A stretch of 64,000 nucleotides of DNA from Lutimonas zeaxanthinifaciens (lineage in GTDB: Bacteria; Bacteroidota; Bacteroidia; Flavobacteriales; Flavobacteriaceae), in the NCBI RefSeq assembly GCF_030503675.1, contig NZ_CP129964.1, positions 1,674,001 to 1,738,000 on the forward strand. The letters are read 5' to 3'. Both the position numbers and the translations under genes were made by a program. Numbering within the stretch: the stretch's first letter is position 1; each line of letters begins with the position of its first letter. Under the pieces are notes generated by a model. The model did no database searches. It saw only the letters and a list, made by a program, of their open reading frames with translations, and was not told the origin of the DNA. Positions 19,735 through 28,347 of this stretch are shown here, in pieces.

Positions 19735-21054
19735 ATGAAAATACATCCCAAATTGGTTTTCTTCTTACTATTGATTATTGTTGGATCAGAAGTGGGTTAT
19801 GCGCAGCTGGATACTATTTCAGCGATAGACCAATTGGGTGGAGACGGATACAGAGAGGGACAGTACCCCGGCCTTGGACGTGCTGCTTCTGAAATTTTCT
19901 ACTCTGACAAACCTGTTACTTTTTCAGGTTATGCTGAACTTGCCAACGTGTTTAACGGAGGTGAGCCCAGAGATACAAGTTCAGAAGATCTGGAATTATT
20001 CTTTAATCAACTTTATAGATTCACCCCTTTTGTAGGTGTAAGAATCAATAAAAGTATTTTTTTAACTGCTGAATTCGGTATTGAGTACCTTGAAGGGAAT
20101 GGAGAAAGTGAATTACACTTTTTCCCTGAACTCTACATGGATTTTATTGTAAAGAAATGGATGAGTTTCAGGGCAGGTTTACAACCTTTAAATATCGGAT
20201 ATATCAATAATAATGAGGAACCCTTACTTTTTCAAAGTGTTAATCGACCGGAGACGGAGAGGCTTATTTTGCCAACAGAATGGATCGAGGCCGGAGTGAC
20301 AGCATACGGAGATCTCTACAATAAGTTCAATTATGCTTTGGGTTTTACCAATGGTGTCCTGGCTAAAGATTTTAAATCAGCAAGCTGGATCAGAGGAGGA
20401 GCAGATGGGCAGATGGAATCATTTAATAAAATAGCCATAAATGCACAGGTTAATTATTTGCCTGTCAATAATGTTACATTAAGTGCCAGTACCTATTATA
20501 ATGAATCGGGACGTGATGAAAAGATCACTACAGACCAAGGCAGTAAAGAAGTAAAGGCCCCGGTATTTGTTGTTTCGGGTTATGCACGATGGGATTATAA
20601 GGCATTTAGCCTAATTGGCATGGGGACTTACGGAACCCTGGGTGAGACGCCCGAAGTATATCGCTTAACGGAACAAAACCAGGGAGTAGGCCAGGTCATT
20701 GGAGAAGAAGCCTACGGTTTTTATATTGAACCCAGCTTTGATTTGTTAAAAGCATTAGGTCATTCATCAAAAGATGAAGTTAAAAGCGGAAATATATTTA
20801 CCATTTCCAATCCGGAGCTTCCGTTATTTATTCGTTATGAAAGAATGGATACCCACAGTAGTGTTGCCCCTGAACTTCAAGATCTGGACTATGTGCGCAA
20901 TAACCTGAACATATGGATGGTTGGATTCAACTACAAGCCCAATCATCATTTTGTTGTAAAATTTGATGTCCGTTTTAGAGACAACCTTGATCCCCAGGAA
21001 GATGTTCCGGCTTCAGAGACCTTGTATGAACTAGGCATAGGTATTGAATTCTAA
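19735..21054 (+). CDS. Porin-like outer membrane protein
   Basis: A 439-residue protein with a signal peptide (ending VGYAQ) and a beta-rich mature part: repeated strand patterns such as FVGVRINKSIFLTAEFGIEYL and a terminal LGIGIEF ending in Phe. The arrangement, an N-terminal GQYPGLGRAASEIFYSD segment and then a long barrel, resembles carbohydrate- or phosphate-selective porins of the OprO/OprP-like fold. I do not recognise a specific substrate. It is transcribed away from the preceding barrel gene and is followed 132 bases later by another envelope gene. Confidence 0.7.
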   Translation: MKIHPKLVFFLLLIIVGSEVGYAQLDTISAIDQLGGDGYREGQYPGLGRAASEIFYSDKPVTFSGYAELANVFNGGEPRDTSSEDLELFFNQLYRFTPFVGVRINKSIFLTAEFGIEYLEGNGESELHFFPELYMDFIVKKWMSFRAGLQPLNIGYINNNEEPLLFQSVNRPETERLILPTEWIEAGVTAYGDLYNKFNYALGFTNGVLAKDFKSASWIRGGADGQMESFNKIAINAQVNYLPVNNVTLSASTYYNESGRDEKITTDQGSKEVKAPVFVVSGYARWDYKAFSLIGMGTYGTLGETPEVYRLTEQNQGVGQVIGEEAYGFYIEPSFDLLKALGHSSKDEVKSGNIFTISNPELPLFIRYERMDTHSSVAPELQDLDYVRNNLNIWMVGFNYKPNHHFVVKFDVRFRDNLDPQEDVPASETLYELGIGIEF

Positions 21055-21114
21055 TTCGTGAAACTTTCCTTACATCAGCCTCTTTTCATTTTCTTCAAAC
21101 AATGATCTTATTCA

Positions 21115-21140
21115 CTGACAAATCTCATAAGAATTGTCAG
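21115..21140. promoter_or_regulatory. Inverted repeat CTGACAA-N12-TTGTCAG
   Basis: Perfect 7-base arms lie between the porin-like gene and the next barrel gene, 47 bases before its ATG at 21187. There is no T-run, so an operator for the downstream gene is more likely than a terminator. Confidence 0.3.
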
Positions 21141-21186
21141 CTCTGGACCTTAATTTTATTAGGATTATTGGAAAAATTCATTTCTT

Positions 21187-22041
21187 ATGAAACGAATGAT
21201 GGTATTCCTTGTATTGTTGTGTACTAGTTTTATGCTACTTGGCCAGGAAGTTGAAGATGTCTCGTCAGATGCTTCAGAAAGTGCGCAAAGCCGCGAGTCC
21301 ATGGCTGTCGATGCAACAGCTACCCAATGGAGTTTTCAACTGGCCTATCAGATGATGCCCGATTATCATGATGACCTGGTCAACGGGGAGCCACGTCCTG
21401 CAGGTATGGACGATTATATTCAACTGCGAATCGTAGCGCCCCTACCCATGAAAAACCTGACCATCCTTCCAAGATTGACCTTCAGGCATTATGAAAATCC
21501 TCAGGGACAATCCGGTATGGGAAATACAGAGTTGTTTGCACTCATCATTCCAGGATTTACAGACTGGGGATCAGGCCGAGCAGGTATAGGACCACTTGTG
21601 ACCCTTCCAGGAAATGAAAACGTTGCCAGAGATGAATGGGGTTACGGATTTGCCGGGGCTATTGTAAATAATACGGGTAAATTCTTTTACGGACTATTGC
21701 TGACCCAATCCTGGAGAGCCATAGATCCAAATGCCTTACCTGAAAACAATACGGATACCAACCCACTTGGTATAGCACCCTTTGTGAATTACCGAATTGG
21801 TTCAAAAGGATGGTACGTTCAAACAGCTGATATCGTGGCCCAATACGATTGGAATACCGGGCATTTTTACCTGCCCATTGGCCTGAGGGCCGGAAAGGTA
21901 TGGGTATTGGAAAAAGCCTCCTGGAACCTTTATGCTGAGTACCGGACCAGTGCCATTTACGAAGACTGGGAAGGAGCGGCAGTCAAGAATTCCTATCGTC
22001 TTAACATTTCATACACCATACCCGTAGGCAAGAAGAAATAG
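21187..22041 (+). CDS. Outer membrane beta-barrel, transporter-like (SphA-type family)
   Basis: A 284-residue secreted protein: signal peptide to LLGQE, a short acidic/serine linker (VEDVSSDASESAQSR), then a beta-barrel. The order LTILPRLTFRHYENP, TELFALIIPG, GIGPLVTLP and a strand-rich C-terminus ending SYTIPVGKKK resembles putative outer membrane transporters related to the phenol-degradation meta-pathway SphA family. The function and substrate are unknown. Its stop is one base from the stop of the convergent next gene, so transcripts must run into each other or end within the genes; I see no hairpin between them. Confidence 0.65.
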   Translation: MKRMMVFLVLLCTSFMLLGQEVEDVSSDASESAQSRESMAVDATATQWSFQLAYQMMPDYHDDLVNGEPRPAGMDDYIQLRIVAPLPMKNLTILPRLTFRHYENPQGQSGMGNTELFALIIPGFTDWGSGRAGIGPLVTLPGNENVARDEWGYGFAGAIVNNTGKFFYGLLLTQSWRAIDPNALPENNTDTNPLGIAPFVNYRIGSKGWYVQTADIVAQYDWNTGHFYLPIGLRAGKVWVLEKASWNLYAEYRTSAIYEDWEGAAVKNSYRLNISYTIPVGKKK

Positions 22042-22042
22042 T

Positions 22043-22972
22043 TTATTGTTTAAAAAATTCTTTTTTATACACCTGTCCAAGTTCTTTTTCCAGGAGAAGT
22101 ACTTCCGGCTTATCCTTGCGAAGCCCCACCTGCCAGTCATTGTAAATTTCCCAATTTTCGTCTTCAAAAACCGGCTTACCAAATTGCTTGATCAAAGCCT
22201 TTCGTATCCTGTCTTCTTCGCCTTTCGCCGTAAGGATCCAAACTACATTGAGAATGTCATCACCAAAACGTGCTTCAATTTTTCGTGGAAAACCTAAATA
22301 GTTTACCCCAAAACAGTTGATCTGGTATTGAGCATTCGGGTCACCTTCAGGTAAATCCCGTCTGCTGGTGAAGGCACTGTGGCTCTCAAGATCCATTTGT
22401 AGTTCTGAATAAGAAGCCCCCATTTTTATAAAAGACGGTATCATCCCTGTATTTTCAAGAGGTTCAGCTTTTCCATTTCCGTTTAGATATGGATTCTCCC
22501 AAACAAACAAATTTGGATGAATGGCTTCTTCTGTCATAATTCTTGCTACATCATTTTCTTTATGTACAAACAGTTTCTGCTTTTGATAGACATCATATCC
22601 TATATAATGCCATGATACCGTGTCCTGAACCTGACTCACAAGGGCCCTTTCAACATTTCCTTTTGCTTCGATAAAGGTAAGACTGTCGTCAGAAAATGTG
22701 AATACCGCCTCGTTGATGGTGCCTTTCTCAAGGTTAATTCCCGTACAGACCAGATGTTTTTCATCATATTTAGCCAGAGGATAAAGAGGCTTCTTAACTT
22801 GAATTATTTTGGAATTCTCTGAGATCTTATCAAGTTTTGTTTTTACAGACTGAAGGGATTCTTTTAAACGGATACCATTAAACTGCTTTTCAATCTGGGA
22901 AAACCCTATTCGTGGCAAGGTAAATACAAAGATAAAAACGAAAATTGCACGGGTAAGATTCTTAAGAGGCAT
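22043..22972 (-). CDS. Secreted protein of unknown function
   Basis: A 309-residue protein with a signal peptide (MPLKNLTRAIFVFIFVFTLP...GFSQ). The rest is a mixed alpha/beta protein without motifs I recognise; two halves each carry a short charge-rich region after a hydrophobic strand (FTFSDDSLTFIEAKG and ILNVVWILTAKGEEDRI), which hints at an internal duplication. It is probably periplasmic or a surface protein. It is convergent with the preceding barrel gene and divergent from the uracil-DNA glycosylase-like gene. Confidence 0.65.
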   Translation of the reverse strand: MPLKNLTRAIFVFIFVFTLPRIGFSQIEKQFNGIRLKESLQSVKTKLDKISENSKIIQVKKPLYPLAKYDEKHLVCTGINLEKGTINEAVFTFSDDSLTFIEAKGNVERALVSQVQDTVSWHYIGYDVYQKQKLFVHKENDVARIMTEEAIHPNLFVWENPYLNGNGKAEPLENTGMIPSFIKMGASYSELQMDLESHSAFTSRRDLPEGDPNAQYQINCFGVNYLGFPRKIEARFGDDILNVVWILTAKGEEDRIRKALIKQFGKPVFEDENWEIYNDWQVGLRKDKPEVLLLEKELGQVYKKEFFKQ

Positions 22973-23083
22973 ATAAATTAATTATAGATTAGACTATTAT
23001 AAGACTCAAACGGACTCCTGAATGTTACATTCAAAAATCAAAATTCTTATTGGTTTTTCTATTTTTGACAAAAATTCGTTGAA

Positions 23084-23704
23084 TTGAACCATATCGATCA
23101 ATTTATAAATGCTTTGGGAAAGCAGAAGGTTGCTGCTGAAACGACCAATTTATACCGAGGTGAGTCAAAATCGGCACAACTCAGAAGGTCAAATTTAGCG
23201 ATGTATCTCCATAAAATGGAAAGGTTGAAGCCAACTGTCCTTCTGCTTGGAGAGGCCCCGGGATATAAAGGATGCGGGATCACAGGAGTTCCTTTTACCA
23301 GCGAACGTATTTTGGCCGAATATTCTATTTTTCAAGATCAGGGGTTTAAAATTAGAAGCAATATCTTAAAACCTGAAAGTGAAATTTCGGCCACCATTGT
23401 CTGGGATGAACTTGAGCGTCTTGACAGCATCCCTTTGATCTGGAATATTTTCCCGTTCCATCCGCATACCTCTGAAAATAAACGTGCCAATCGTACCCCG
23501 AATAAGGCGGAACTTGAGACAGGTAAAAAGTTTCTTCTTGAGTTGCTCGAGCTGTTTTGCATAGAAAAAATAATCACTTTAGGCAGGAAACCTGAATCCA
23601 TGGTCAAAGAATTAGGGCTAAAACACACTTACGTCAGGCATCCTGCCAATGGAGGAAAAAATAAGTTTGTCATTGGCCTGCGCGAAGAAATGAGTAAGAC
23701 TTGA
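23084..23704 (+). CDS. Uracil-DNA glycosylase superfamily protein
   Basis: A 206-residue cytoplasmic protein with the UDG fold landmarks LLLGEAPGYKGCGITGVPFT (about 54-73) and a closing RHPANGGKN segment (about 184-192) in place of the classical HPSPLS. The family removes uracil from DNA, but this subgroup is poorly characterised. The start is a TTG at 23084: an in-frame TGA lies 16 bases upstream and the next ATG comes only after conserved residues (LYRGESKSAQLRRSNLAMY). TATTTTTG at 23060-23067 fits a -7 element and would give a leader of only about 10 bases. It ends 4 bases after another frame's ORF begins, upstream of the peptidase gene. Confidence 0.8.
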   Translation: MNHIDQFINALGKQKVAAETTNLYRGESKSAQLRRSNLAMYLHKMERLKPTVLLLGEAPGYKGCGITGVPFTSERILAEYSIFQDQGFKIRSNILKPESEISATIVWDELERLDSIPLIWNIFPFHPHTSENKRANRTPNKAELETGKKFLLELLELFCIEKIITLGRKPESMVKELGLKHTYVRHPANGGKNKFVIGLREEMSKT

Positions 23705-23778
23705 CCCTTTTAAACCATGAATTTTATTGTGACTGTAACATATTTATCTCCGTTCAGTCTCATAATAAACTTTATTCC

Positions 23779-25056
23779 ATGCTAAGACGACTTCCATTAA
23801 CAGTACTATTTTTTCTTATTGTAAATCTTACAGGGGCTCAGGAAAAGCCAAATGTTGCTAAGATCAATGCATATGCCGATAGTTATTACCGTGAGAAGAA
23901 CTATGATAAAGCAGCTCAGAATTATCTTGAGGTAATCGAACATGCAGAATTTAGAGGAAGAAAAAAGAACGCCGCTTATAACGCAGCCTGTTGTCTTGCG
24001 CTACTTCATAAAAAAGACAGTGCATTTATCATGCTAAATGATGCCCTAAAATACGGGTATAATAATAAGAAACACCTGAGCAGGGATTCCGATCTGACTG
24101 TTCTTCACGGTAGTGAAAAATGGAAAGAATTTCTCGACAAAATGCCGGAAGCAAAATCATTGAACAGTGAGCCTGAAAAAGCGGTGATCCATACCTCAGA
24201 TATCCATCATTTTTGGGAAGCTTATGATCTTGCCAATCAAGACACAGCAAACGCACGGGACATTTATCAGACATATTATTTTGACAAAGGAACTGATGGA
24301 ATGCATGATTATATGGGCTTAAAAGTCAGCTCTGTAGATCATTTTGTAAAACATATTCAATTTTATCCCAAGCTCTATAGCACCCTTAGGGAAAATACAC
24401 TCAAAGTTGATGCCTATAAGGTCCAGATTATGGAGAGTTTTAAGCATTTGAAAGCCATTTATCCTCAGGCCAAGTTTCCCGATGTTTATTTTCTTATTGG
24501 GGCCTTTACCAGTGGTGGAACAATTTCTTCTTCAGGCTTGCTGATAGGAACAAATCAAATGAGCGATGGTGAAGGGGTAAACAAAGAGGAGTTGGATTTT
24601 GGTATGAAATTATTAATGAACGAGTCAGCTTATATTCCCAATATTGTGGCCCATGAATTGATTCATTTTCAACAAGACGGAATGAAAAGGGAATCGATTA
24701 CTTTAAGAGATGTCATAAAAGAAGGGATGGCTGACTTTATCGGTGAATTGATCAGTGGGGGAACGGCCAATGAAAAAATATTTGAATGGGCCAGAGGAAA
24801 GGAAAAACAAATCTGGGCCAAATTTCAAAAGGACATGTATTTAAACCGTTACAGCAATTGGATCGCCAACTATAATACCGCCTCAAAAGACAGCTATCCC
24901 GACTTGGGTTACTGGATCGGATACGAAATCTGTAAATCGTATTACGAAAACGCAAACGATAAAAAACAGGCTATTTACGACATGCTCCATATTCAGGATT
25001 ATAAAAAATTCCTTGCAGACAGCCGTTGGGAGTCAAAGTTGGAACAGATGTATTAA
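23779..25056 (+). CDS. Secreted zinc peptidase-like protein (HELIH) with N-terminal TPR-like repeat
   Basis: A 425-residue protein from the ATG at 23779, which gives the signal peptide MLRRLPLTVLFFLIVNLTGAQ. About residues 25-120 form a TPR-like region (YREKNYDKAAQNYLEVIEH). The C-terminal domain has FPDVYFLIGAFTSGGT and NIVAHELIHFQQDG, with an HExxH-like HELIH zinc motif; EGMADFIGELISGG about 30 residues later supplies a likely third ligand Glu. This pattern resembles DUF2268/DUF5700-type putative zincins. It is probably a periplasmic lipoprotein-free peptidase; its substrate is unknown. Confidence 0.75.
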   Translation: MLRRLPLTVLFFLIVNLTGAQEKPNVAKINAYADSYYREKNYDKAAQNYLEVIEHAEFRGRKKNAAYNAACCLALLHKKDSAFIMLNDALKYGYNNKKHLSRDSDLTVLHGSEKWKEFLDKMPEAKSLNSEPEKAVIHTSDIHHFWEAYDLANQDTANARDIYQTYYFDKGTDGMHDYMGLKVSSVDHFVKHIQFYPKLYSTLRENTLKVDAYKVQIMESFKHLKAIYPQAKFPDVYFLIGAFTSGGTISSSGLLIGTNQMSDGEGVNKEELDFGMKLLMNESAYIPNIVAHELIHFQQDGMKRESITLRDVIKEGMADFIGELISGGTANEKIFEWARGKEKQIWAKFQKDMYLNRYSNWIANYNTASKDSYPDLGYWIGYEICKSYYENANDKKQAIYDMLHIQDYKKFLADSRWESKLEQMY

Positions 25057-25075
25057 ATAACCTGCTTTCCGATGA

Positions 25076-25957
25076 TCAGTGCTCAATGATGTCATGTTCT
25101 TTAACATCCTGCTTGCCGGAAACACTTAGGAAATGCTCATTGAAGCTCAACAGAGGTATCCAGGTACGGAACTCCATTTTACTTACGAGCCCTTGATGGA
25201 ACAATTTGTCAATAATTCCGCTGCGTTCCTTTTCAAGCATGACAAGCATATCATAATCATCTTCGCTCATATATTTGTTGAGCGTATCAAAAATGTCACC
25301 AGACAACATAAGCTCAAAGGTTATATTCTCATAACCAATTTTTTCTCGTATCATCTCTTTAAACCATTCCATTTTTTCGACGCTCTTATAATCATTGTCC
25401 GTACTTATGTGCAGTACACGAATTTCGGGTTGATTCGGTTTTAGGAGATCGATCATTTGTTTCATAGCCTCAAGATCCACCTCTCTGAAATCAGATGCAT
25501 ATAACACCTTGTTATAATCTCTTAGTTCCGCGTATTGAGGGACCGCTAAAACAGGAACCGGAGATTTTTTCACCAGGGCCTTTGTGGTACCACCAAGCAA
25601 TACTTCTTTGATAACACTTTTACCTTTTGTTCCTACTACGACCAATTGAGGTTTATGTTTTTCTATTGCCCTAAGAATTCCCTTAACCACAGAGGGATCT
25701 TCAACGGCCATATATCTGGCTTTTACTTCAGTATCATAATGATCAAAAAATTCCTGAAGACTTCTTTCCCAGCTACTCATCGCCTGGGTTTTCATTTCAA
25801 ACGGATCATTTGTGTATGGATAGGTCCATACCGTTTTTATATCAAAAACATGTACCATGACCAGATTGGCTTTACGCTTTTCTGCCAGGTTCAGAGCAAA
25901 TTTAAACGCCTTGTCCGCATTGCTCGAAAAATCGGTTGCAAATAATATTTTTTCCAT
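25076..25957 (-). CDS. Universal stress protein, tandem UspA domains
   Basis: A 293-residue cytoplasmic protein from the ATG at 25957 (MEKILFATDFSSNADKAF), with two UspA domains (about 1-145 and 150-285). The first ends in the nucleotide-binding GTKGKSVIKEVLLGGTTKALV motif (G-2x-G-9x-G-S/T type); the second begins NKVLYASDF and has a degenerate motif. Such tandem proteins are induced by stress and low oxygen and often bind ATP. A perfect Crp/Fnr-type box lies upstream at 26013-26026, and TATTTTCT on the minus strand (25983-25990) is at the spacing expected for a class II promoter. It is divergent from the cytochrome c gene. Confidence 0.9.
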   Translation of the reverse strand: MEKILFATDFSSNADKAFKFALNLAEKRKANLVMVHVFDIKTVWTYPYTNDPFEMKTQAMSSWERSLQEFFDHYDTEVKARYMAVEDPSVVKGILRAIEKHKPQLVVVGTKGKSVIKEVLLGGTTKALVKKSPVPVLAVPQYAELRDYNKVLYASDFREVDLEAMKQMIDLLKPNQPEIRVLHISTDNDYKSVEKMEWFKEMIREKIGYENITFELMLSGDIFDTLNKYMSEDDYDMLVMLEKERSGIIDKLFHQGLVSKMEFRTWIPLLSFNEHFLSVSGKQDVKEHDIIEH

Positions 25958-26012
25958 TTTTATGCCTTTTAAAATTATTTTCAGAAAATAAGCATTCATC
26001 CTTTGATTTGCA

Positions 26013-26026
26013 TTGACCGTGGTCAA
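26013..26026. promoter_or_regulatory. Crp/Fnr-type box between usp and cytochrome c genes
   Basis: TTGACCGTGGTCAA is a perfect TTGAC-N4-GTCAA site; the wider palindrome CATTGACC-GT-GGTCAATG spans 26011-26028. Its centre lies about 41 bases from the start expected for the stress-protein gene on the minus strand (-7-like TATTTTCT, 25983-25990) and about 40 from that of the cytochrome gene on the plus strand (TTACTTTG, 26048-26055). That is the class II activator position. The identity of the regulator is inferred. Confidence 0.6.
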
Positions 26027-26182
26027 TGAAATCATTGATCCAGGACATTACTTTGTATACCCCCAGATTTTTAAAAATCAAAAAAATGCGGTATATTGGG
26101 ATGCATTTATTTATCAATCAACACCTTAAGATTGATATGTGAATATCCTATCAAAATCAATAGTAACCAATAACCTAAAACC

Positions 26183-26785
26183 ATGAAATTTTCATCTAAC
26201 CTTCCCAAAATTGCCTTGATCATCTTATTTATTCCTTTCTTGTTGTCATCCTGTAAAAAAGAACCGGCCCCTGCCGCAGAAGAAGTGGTTGAAGTAAAAG
26301 AGCCTACTCAGGAAGAATTGATCGCCCAGGGAGAATATCTCGTGGGAATCATGGGATGCCATGATTGTCATTCTCCAAAAAGGATGGGAGAGAAGGGGCC
26401 CGAGATCATACCTGAATTAATGTTGTCAGGTTATCCTTCTGACAGGCCTCAAGCACCCTTAAAGCATGAACTGATCAAAGAAGGATTTGCTATGTTTTAC
26501 CCTGACCTTACTGCTTCAGTAGGGCCTTGGGGAGGATCCTTTGCAGCCAATCTTACCCCGCACGAATCCGGAATCGGGAACTGGACCGAAGAACAGTTTA
26601 AAAGAGCCCTTACCCAGGGGAAAGCCAAAGGAATGGAAAACGGACGTATGCTCTTGCCGCCCATGCCTTGGATGAATTATGCGAATATGAAAGACGAAGA
26701 TGTTAGAGCGGTGTATACCTATTTAAAAAGTATCAATCCAGTTGAAAATGTTGTACCCGCACCGGTAGCTCCGGACGGAATGTAG
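26183..26785 (+). CDS. Monohaem cytochrome c lipoprotein
   Basis: A 200-residue exported protein. The N-terminus ends in the lipobox LLSSC (Cys24), so it is probably anchored to the membrane facing the periplasm. After an acidic/proline-rich linker, one haem motif CHDCH (59-63) lies in GEYLVGIMGCHDCHSPKR. Candidate distal Met ligands are in RMLLPPMPWMNY, and the C-terminal helix VRAVYTYLKSINPV is typical of class I cytochromes c. It probably carries electrons for a dehydrogenase or oxidase, not encoded here. Its promoter region holds the Crp/Fnr-type box, suggesting redox control. A strong terminator follows. Confidence 0.88.
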   Translation: MKFSSNLPKIALIILFIPFLLSSCKKEPAPAAEEVVEVKEPTQEELIAQGEYLVGIMGCHDCHSPKRMGEKGPEIIPELMLSGYPSDRPQAPLKHELIKEGFAMFYPDLTASVGPWGGSFAANLTPHESGIGNWTEEQFKRALTQGKAKGMENGRMLLPPMPWMNYANMKDEDVRAVYTYLKSINPVENVVPAPVAPDGM

Positions 26786-26793
26786 CCTTAAAT

Positions 26794-26834
26794 AAGGATC
26801 CGATTCGGGCTGATGTAGATCGGATCCTTTTTTT
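26794..26834 (+). terminator. Intrinsic terminator of the cytochrome c gene
   Basis: AAGGATCCGAT (26794-26804) pairs perfectly with ATCGGATCCTT (26819-26829) around a 14-base loop, followed by a run of T to 26834. Confidence 0.92.
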
Positions 26835-26851
26835 GAATTTTAATCGGTAGT

Positions 26852-27220
26852 TTATCTTTCGAAACCAAATACGGCAGGAGCGAAGGTGGCATTGAGGCCC
26901 ATGCCCACCGCTGCCTGTTTCATTTCTTCCGGTACCTCTCCGCAGAACAAAAATTCTCCTGGAACAGCAATTTTGAGTAAGTCATTGAAGTGGCCCGCAG
27001 CTGTAGTCCCGAGGTGAAACCCTACTGCACCTGCGTCGGAAAACAGATCCATTACCACCAGGGTAGAAGAGGTCTCATCAAAATAGCATTGCACCTTTAA
27101 GGCCCCAGGTTCATTCGATTTCATCTGGCTTTCCACCTCTTTATAGATTGCCTTTAATTGCTCTGAGTTTCCTTCTTTAGCGGTCCATTTATAGACCACC
27201 ATTACTTCTTGATTATTCAT
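26852..27220 (-). CDS. Antibiotic-biosynthesis-monooxygenase (ABM)-like small protein
   Basis: A 122-residue protein from the ATG at 27220; an upstream TTG/ATG-type extension would add 11 residues with no support. The sequence MVVYKWTAKEGNSEQLKAIYKE, then EPGALKVQCYFDE and LVVMDLFSDAGAVGFHLGT fits the dimeric ferredoxin-like ABM fold used by quinol monooxygenases and related enzymes, with a longer C-terminal tail than usual. The substrate is unknown. It is divergent from the GlxA-like regulator gene and shares its control region, so that regulator is the best candidate for controlling it. TATCTTTG on the minus strand (27251-27258) is its likely -7 element. Confidence 0.75.
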   Translation of the reverse strand: MNNQEVMVVYKWTAKEGNSEQLKAIYKEVESQMKSNEPGALKVQCYFDETSSTLVVMDLFSDAGAVGFHLGTTAAGHFNDLLKIAVPGEFLFCGEVPEEMKQAAVGMGLNATFAPAVFGFER

Positions 27221-27250
27221 GATTCTTGTTTTAAATATTTGATTACAGTA

Positions 27251-27337
27251 CAAAGATATGTCGATATAGAGTATTTTAAAGGTGTCTTTTACGACATTTA
27301 AAAGGGTTGTATACGACAGTATATTATAGTATCTTTG
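27251..27337. promoter_or_regulatory. Divergent promoters with TACGACA direct repeats
   Basis: On the plus strand TTG (27307-27309), 20 bases, then TATCTTTG (27330-27337) forms the promoter of the GlxA-like gene, whose ATG is at 27355. On the minus strand TATCTTTG (27251-27258) serves the ABM-like gene. Between them TACGACA occurs twice as a direct repeat 22 bases apart (27290-27296 and 27312-27318), and TGTCGATA (27259-27266) is a similar element in the opposite sense. AraC-type regulators bind such two-turn direct repeats. Confidence 0.6.
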
Positions 27338-27354
27338 TACATATTTTCAATATC

Positions 27355-28347
27355 ATGAAACATATCAGCGTCATTGTTCCTTCAGGGAGCAGCATTGTAG
27401 ATACCATAATTGCCCCGTTCAACCTGCTTCGAATGGCGAATCATCATTTTAGGAAAATCAACGGGCTTTCCGAGGAACCATTTAAAATAGATCTGGTAGG
27501 GCAAACCAAAGAGCCTGTTTTGTATCAGGGCCTTTTCAGCATTCAGCCCACAGCAACCCTGAAAGAGATCAGGAAGACCGATTTGATCATTATTTCTCCA
27601 ATCAGCGGTGATCACGAAAAAGCCTTAGCAAACAACAGGGATTTTGTAGCATGGATCAAGACGCAACGGATCAAAAATGAAGCGGACCTTGCCAGTTTGT
27701 GCCAGGGGGCTTTTTTACTGGCCGAGACCGGACTTATAAACGGAAAATCCTGCGCCACACACTGGACGGTCCACAATGCATTTCAACGCCGATATCCAAA
27801 GGTAAAACTGGTTCCTGACAAGATTATCTGTGAGGACAACGGGATCTATTCAAGCGGAGGAGCCTATTCCATTTTAAATTTTACGCTCTATCTGATAGAA
27901 CGCTATTTTGGCAGAGAAACAGCCATCTGGCTCTCAAAAATCTCTGAGATCGAATTTGACAGGCTCAGTCAGCAGGAATTTATCATTTTCAGTGGCCAGA
28001 AGGACCATATGGATCAACCCATTAAAGAAGCACAACAATTTATTGAAAAGAACTACAAGGATTCTTTACGCATCAATGATATCGCTCAGATGGTTCATTT
28101 GAACGGACGAAGTTTTTTAAGAAGATTTAAAAAAGCCACGGCCAATACACCACTCGAGTACATTCAGCGTGTTAAGGTGGAAGCTGCAAAAAAGCAATTG
28201 GAATCCAGTGCCAGAACCATTCTTGAAGTTATGTACGACATTGGTTACAATGACGAAAAGGCTTTTCGGTCCACATTCCGAAAGTACTCTGGCTTATCCC
28301 CAAAAGAATACCAAAGAAAGTATAACCGGGAAATGGCAGGTATTTAG
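27355..28347 (+). CDS. GlxA-family transcriptional regulator (DJ-1/PfpI domain plus AraC-type HTH)
   Basis: A 330-residue regulator starting at the ATG at 27355, since residues before MKHISVIVPSGSS are not conserved-looking. The N-terminal DJ-1/PfpI domain (about 1-200) includes ASLCQGAFLLAETGL with Cys116 at the nucleophile elbow, and a THWTVHNAFQRRYP segment typical of this family. The C-terminal AraC domain (about 225-325) has two HTH motifs (LRINDIAQMVHLNGRSFLRR and ILEVMYDIGYNDEKAFRSTF). It probably senses a metabolite and controls the divergent ABM-like gene and itself. The stop codon overlaps that of the convergent next gene. Confidence 0.9.
   Translation: MKHISVIVPSGSSIVDTIIAPFNLLRMANHHFRKINGLSEEPFKIDLVGQTKEPVLYQGLFSIQPTATLKEIRKTDLIIISPISGDHEKALANNRDFVAWIKTQRIKNEADLASLCQGAFLLAETGLINGKSCATHWTVHNAFQRRYPKVKLVPDKIICEDNGIYSSGGAYSILNFTLYLIERYFGRETAIWLSKISEIEFDRLSQQEFIIFSGQKDHMDQPIKEAQQFIEKNYKDSLRINDIAQMVHLNGRSFLRRFKKATANTPLEYIQRVKVEAAKKQLESSARTILEVMYDIGYNDEKAFRSTFRKYSGLSPKEYQRKYNREMAGI

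Noticed and set aside
25902-26117. 71-codon minus-strand frame upstream of the stress protein gene
   Set aside because: It covers the Crp/Fnr-like control region and the start of the true gene in another frame, with no protein-like signature.
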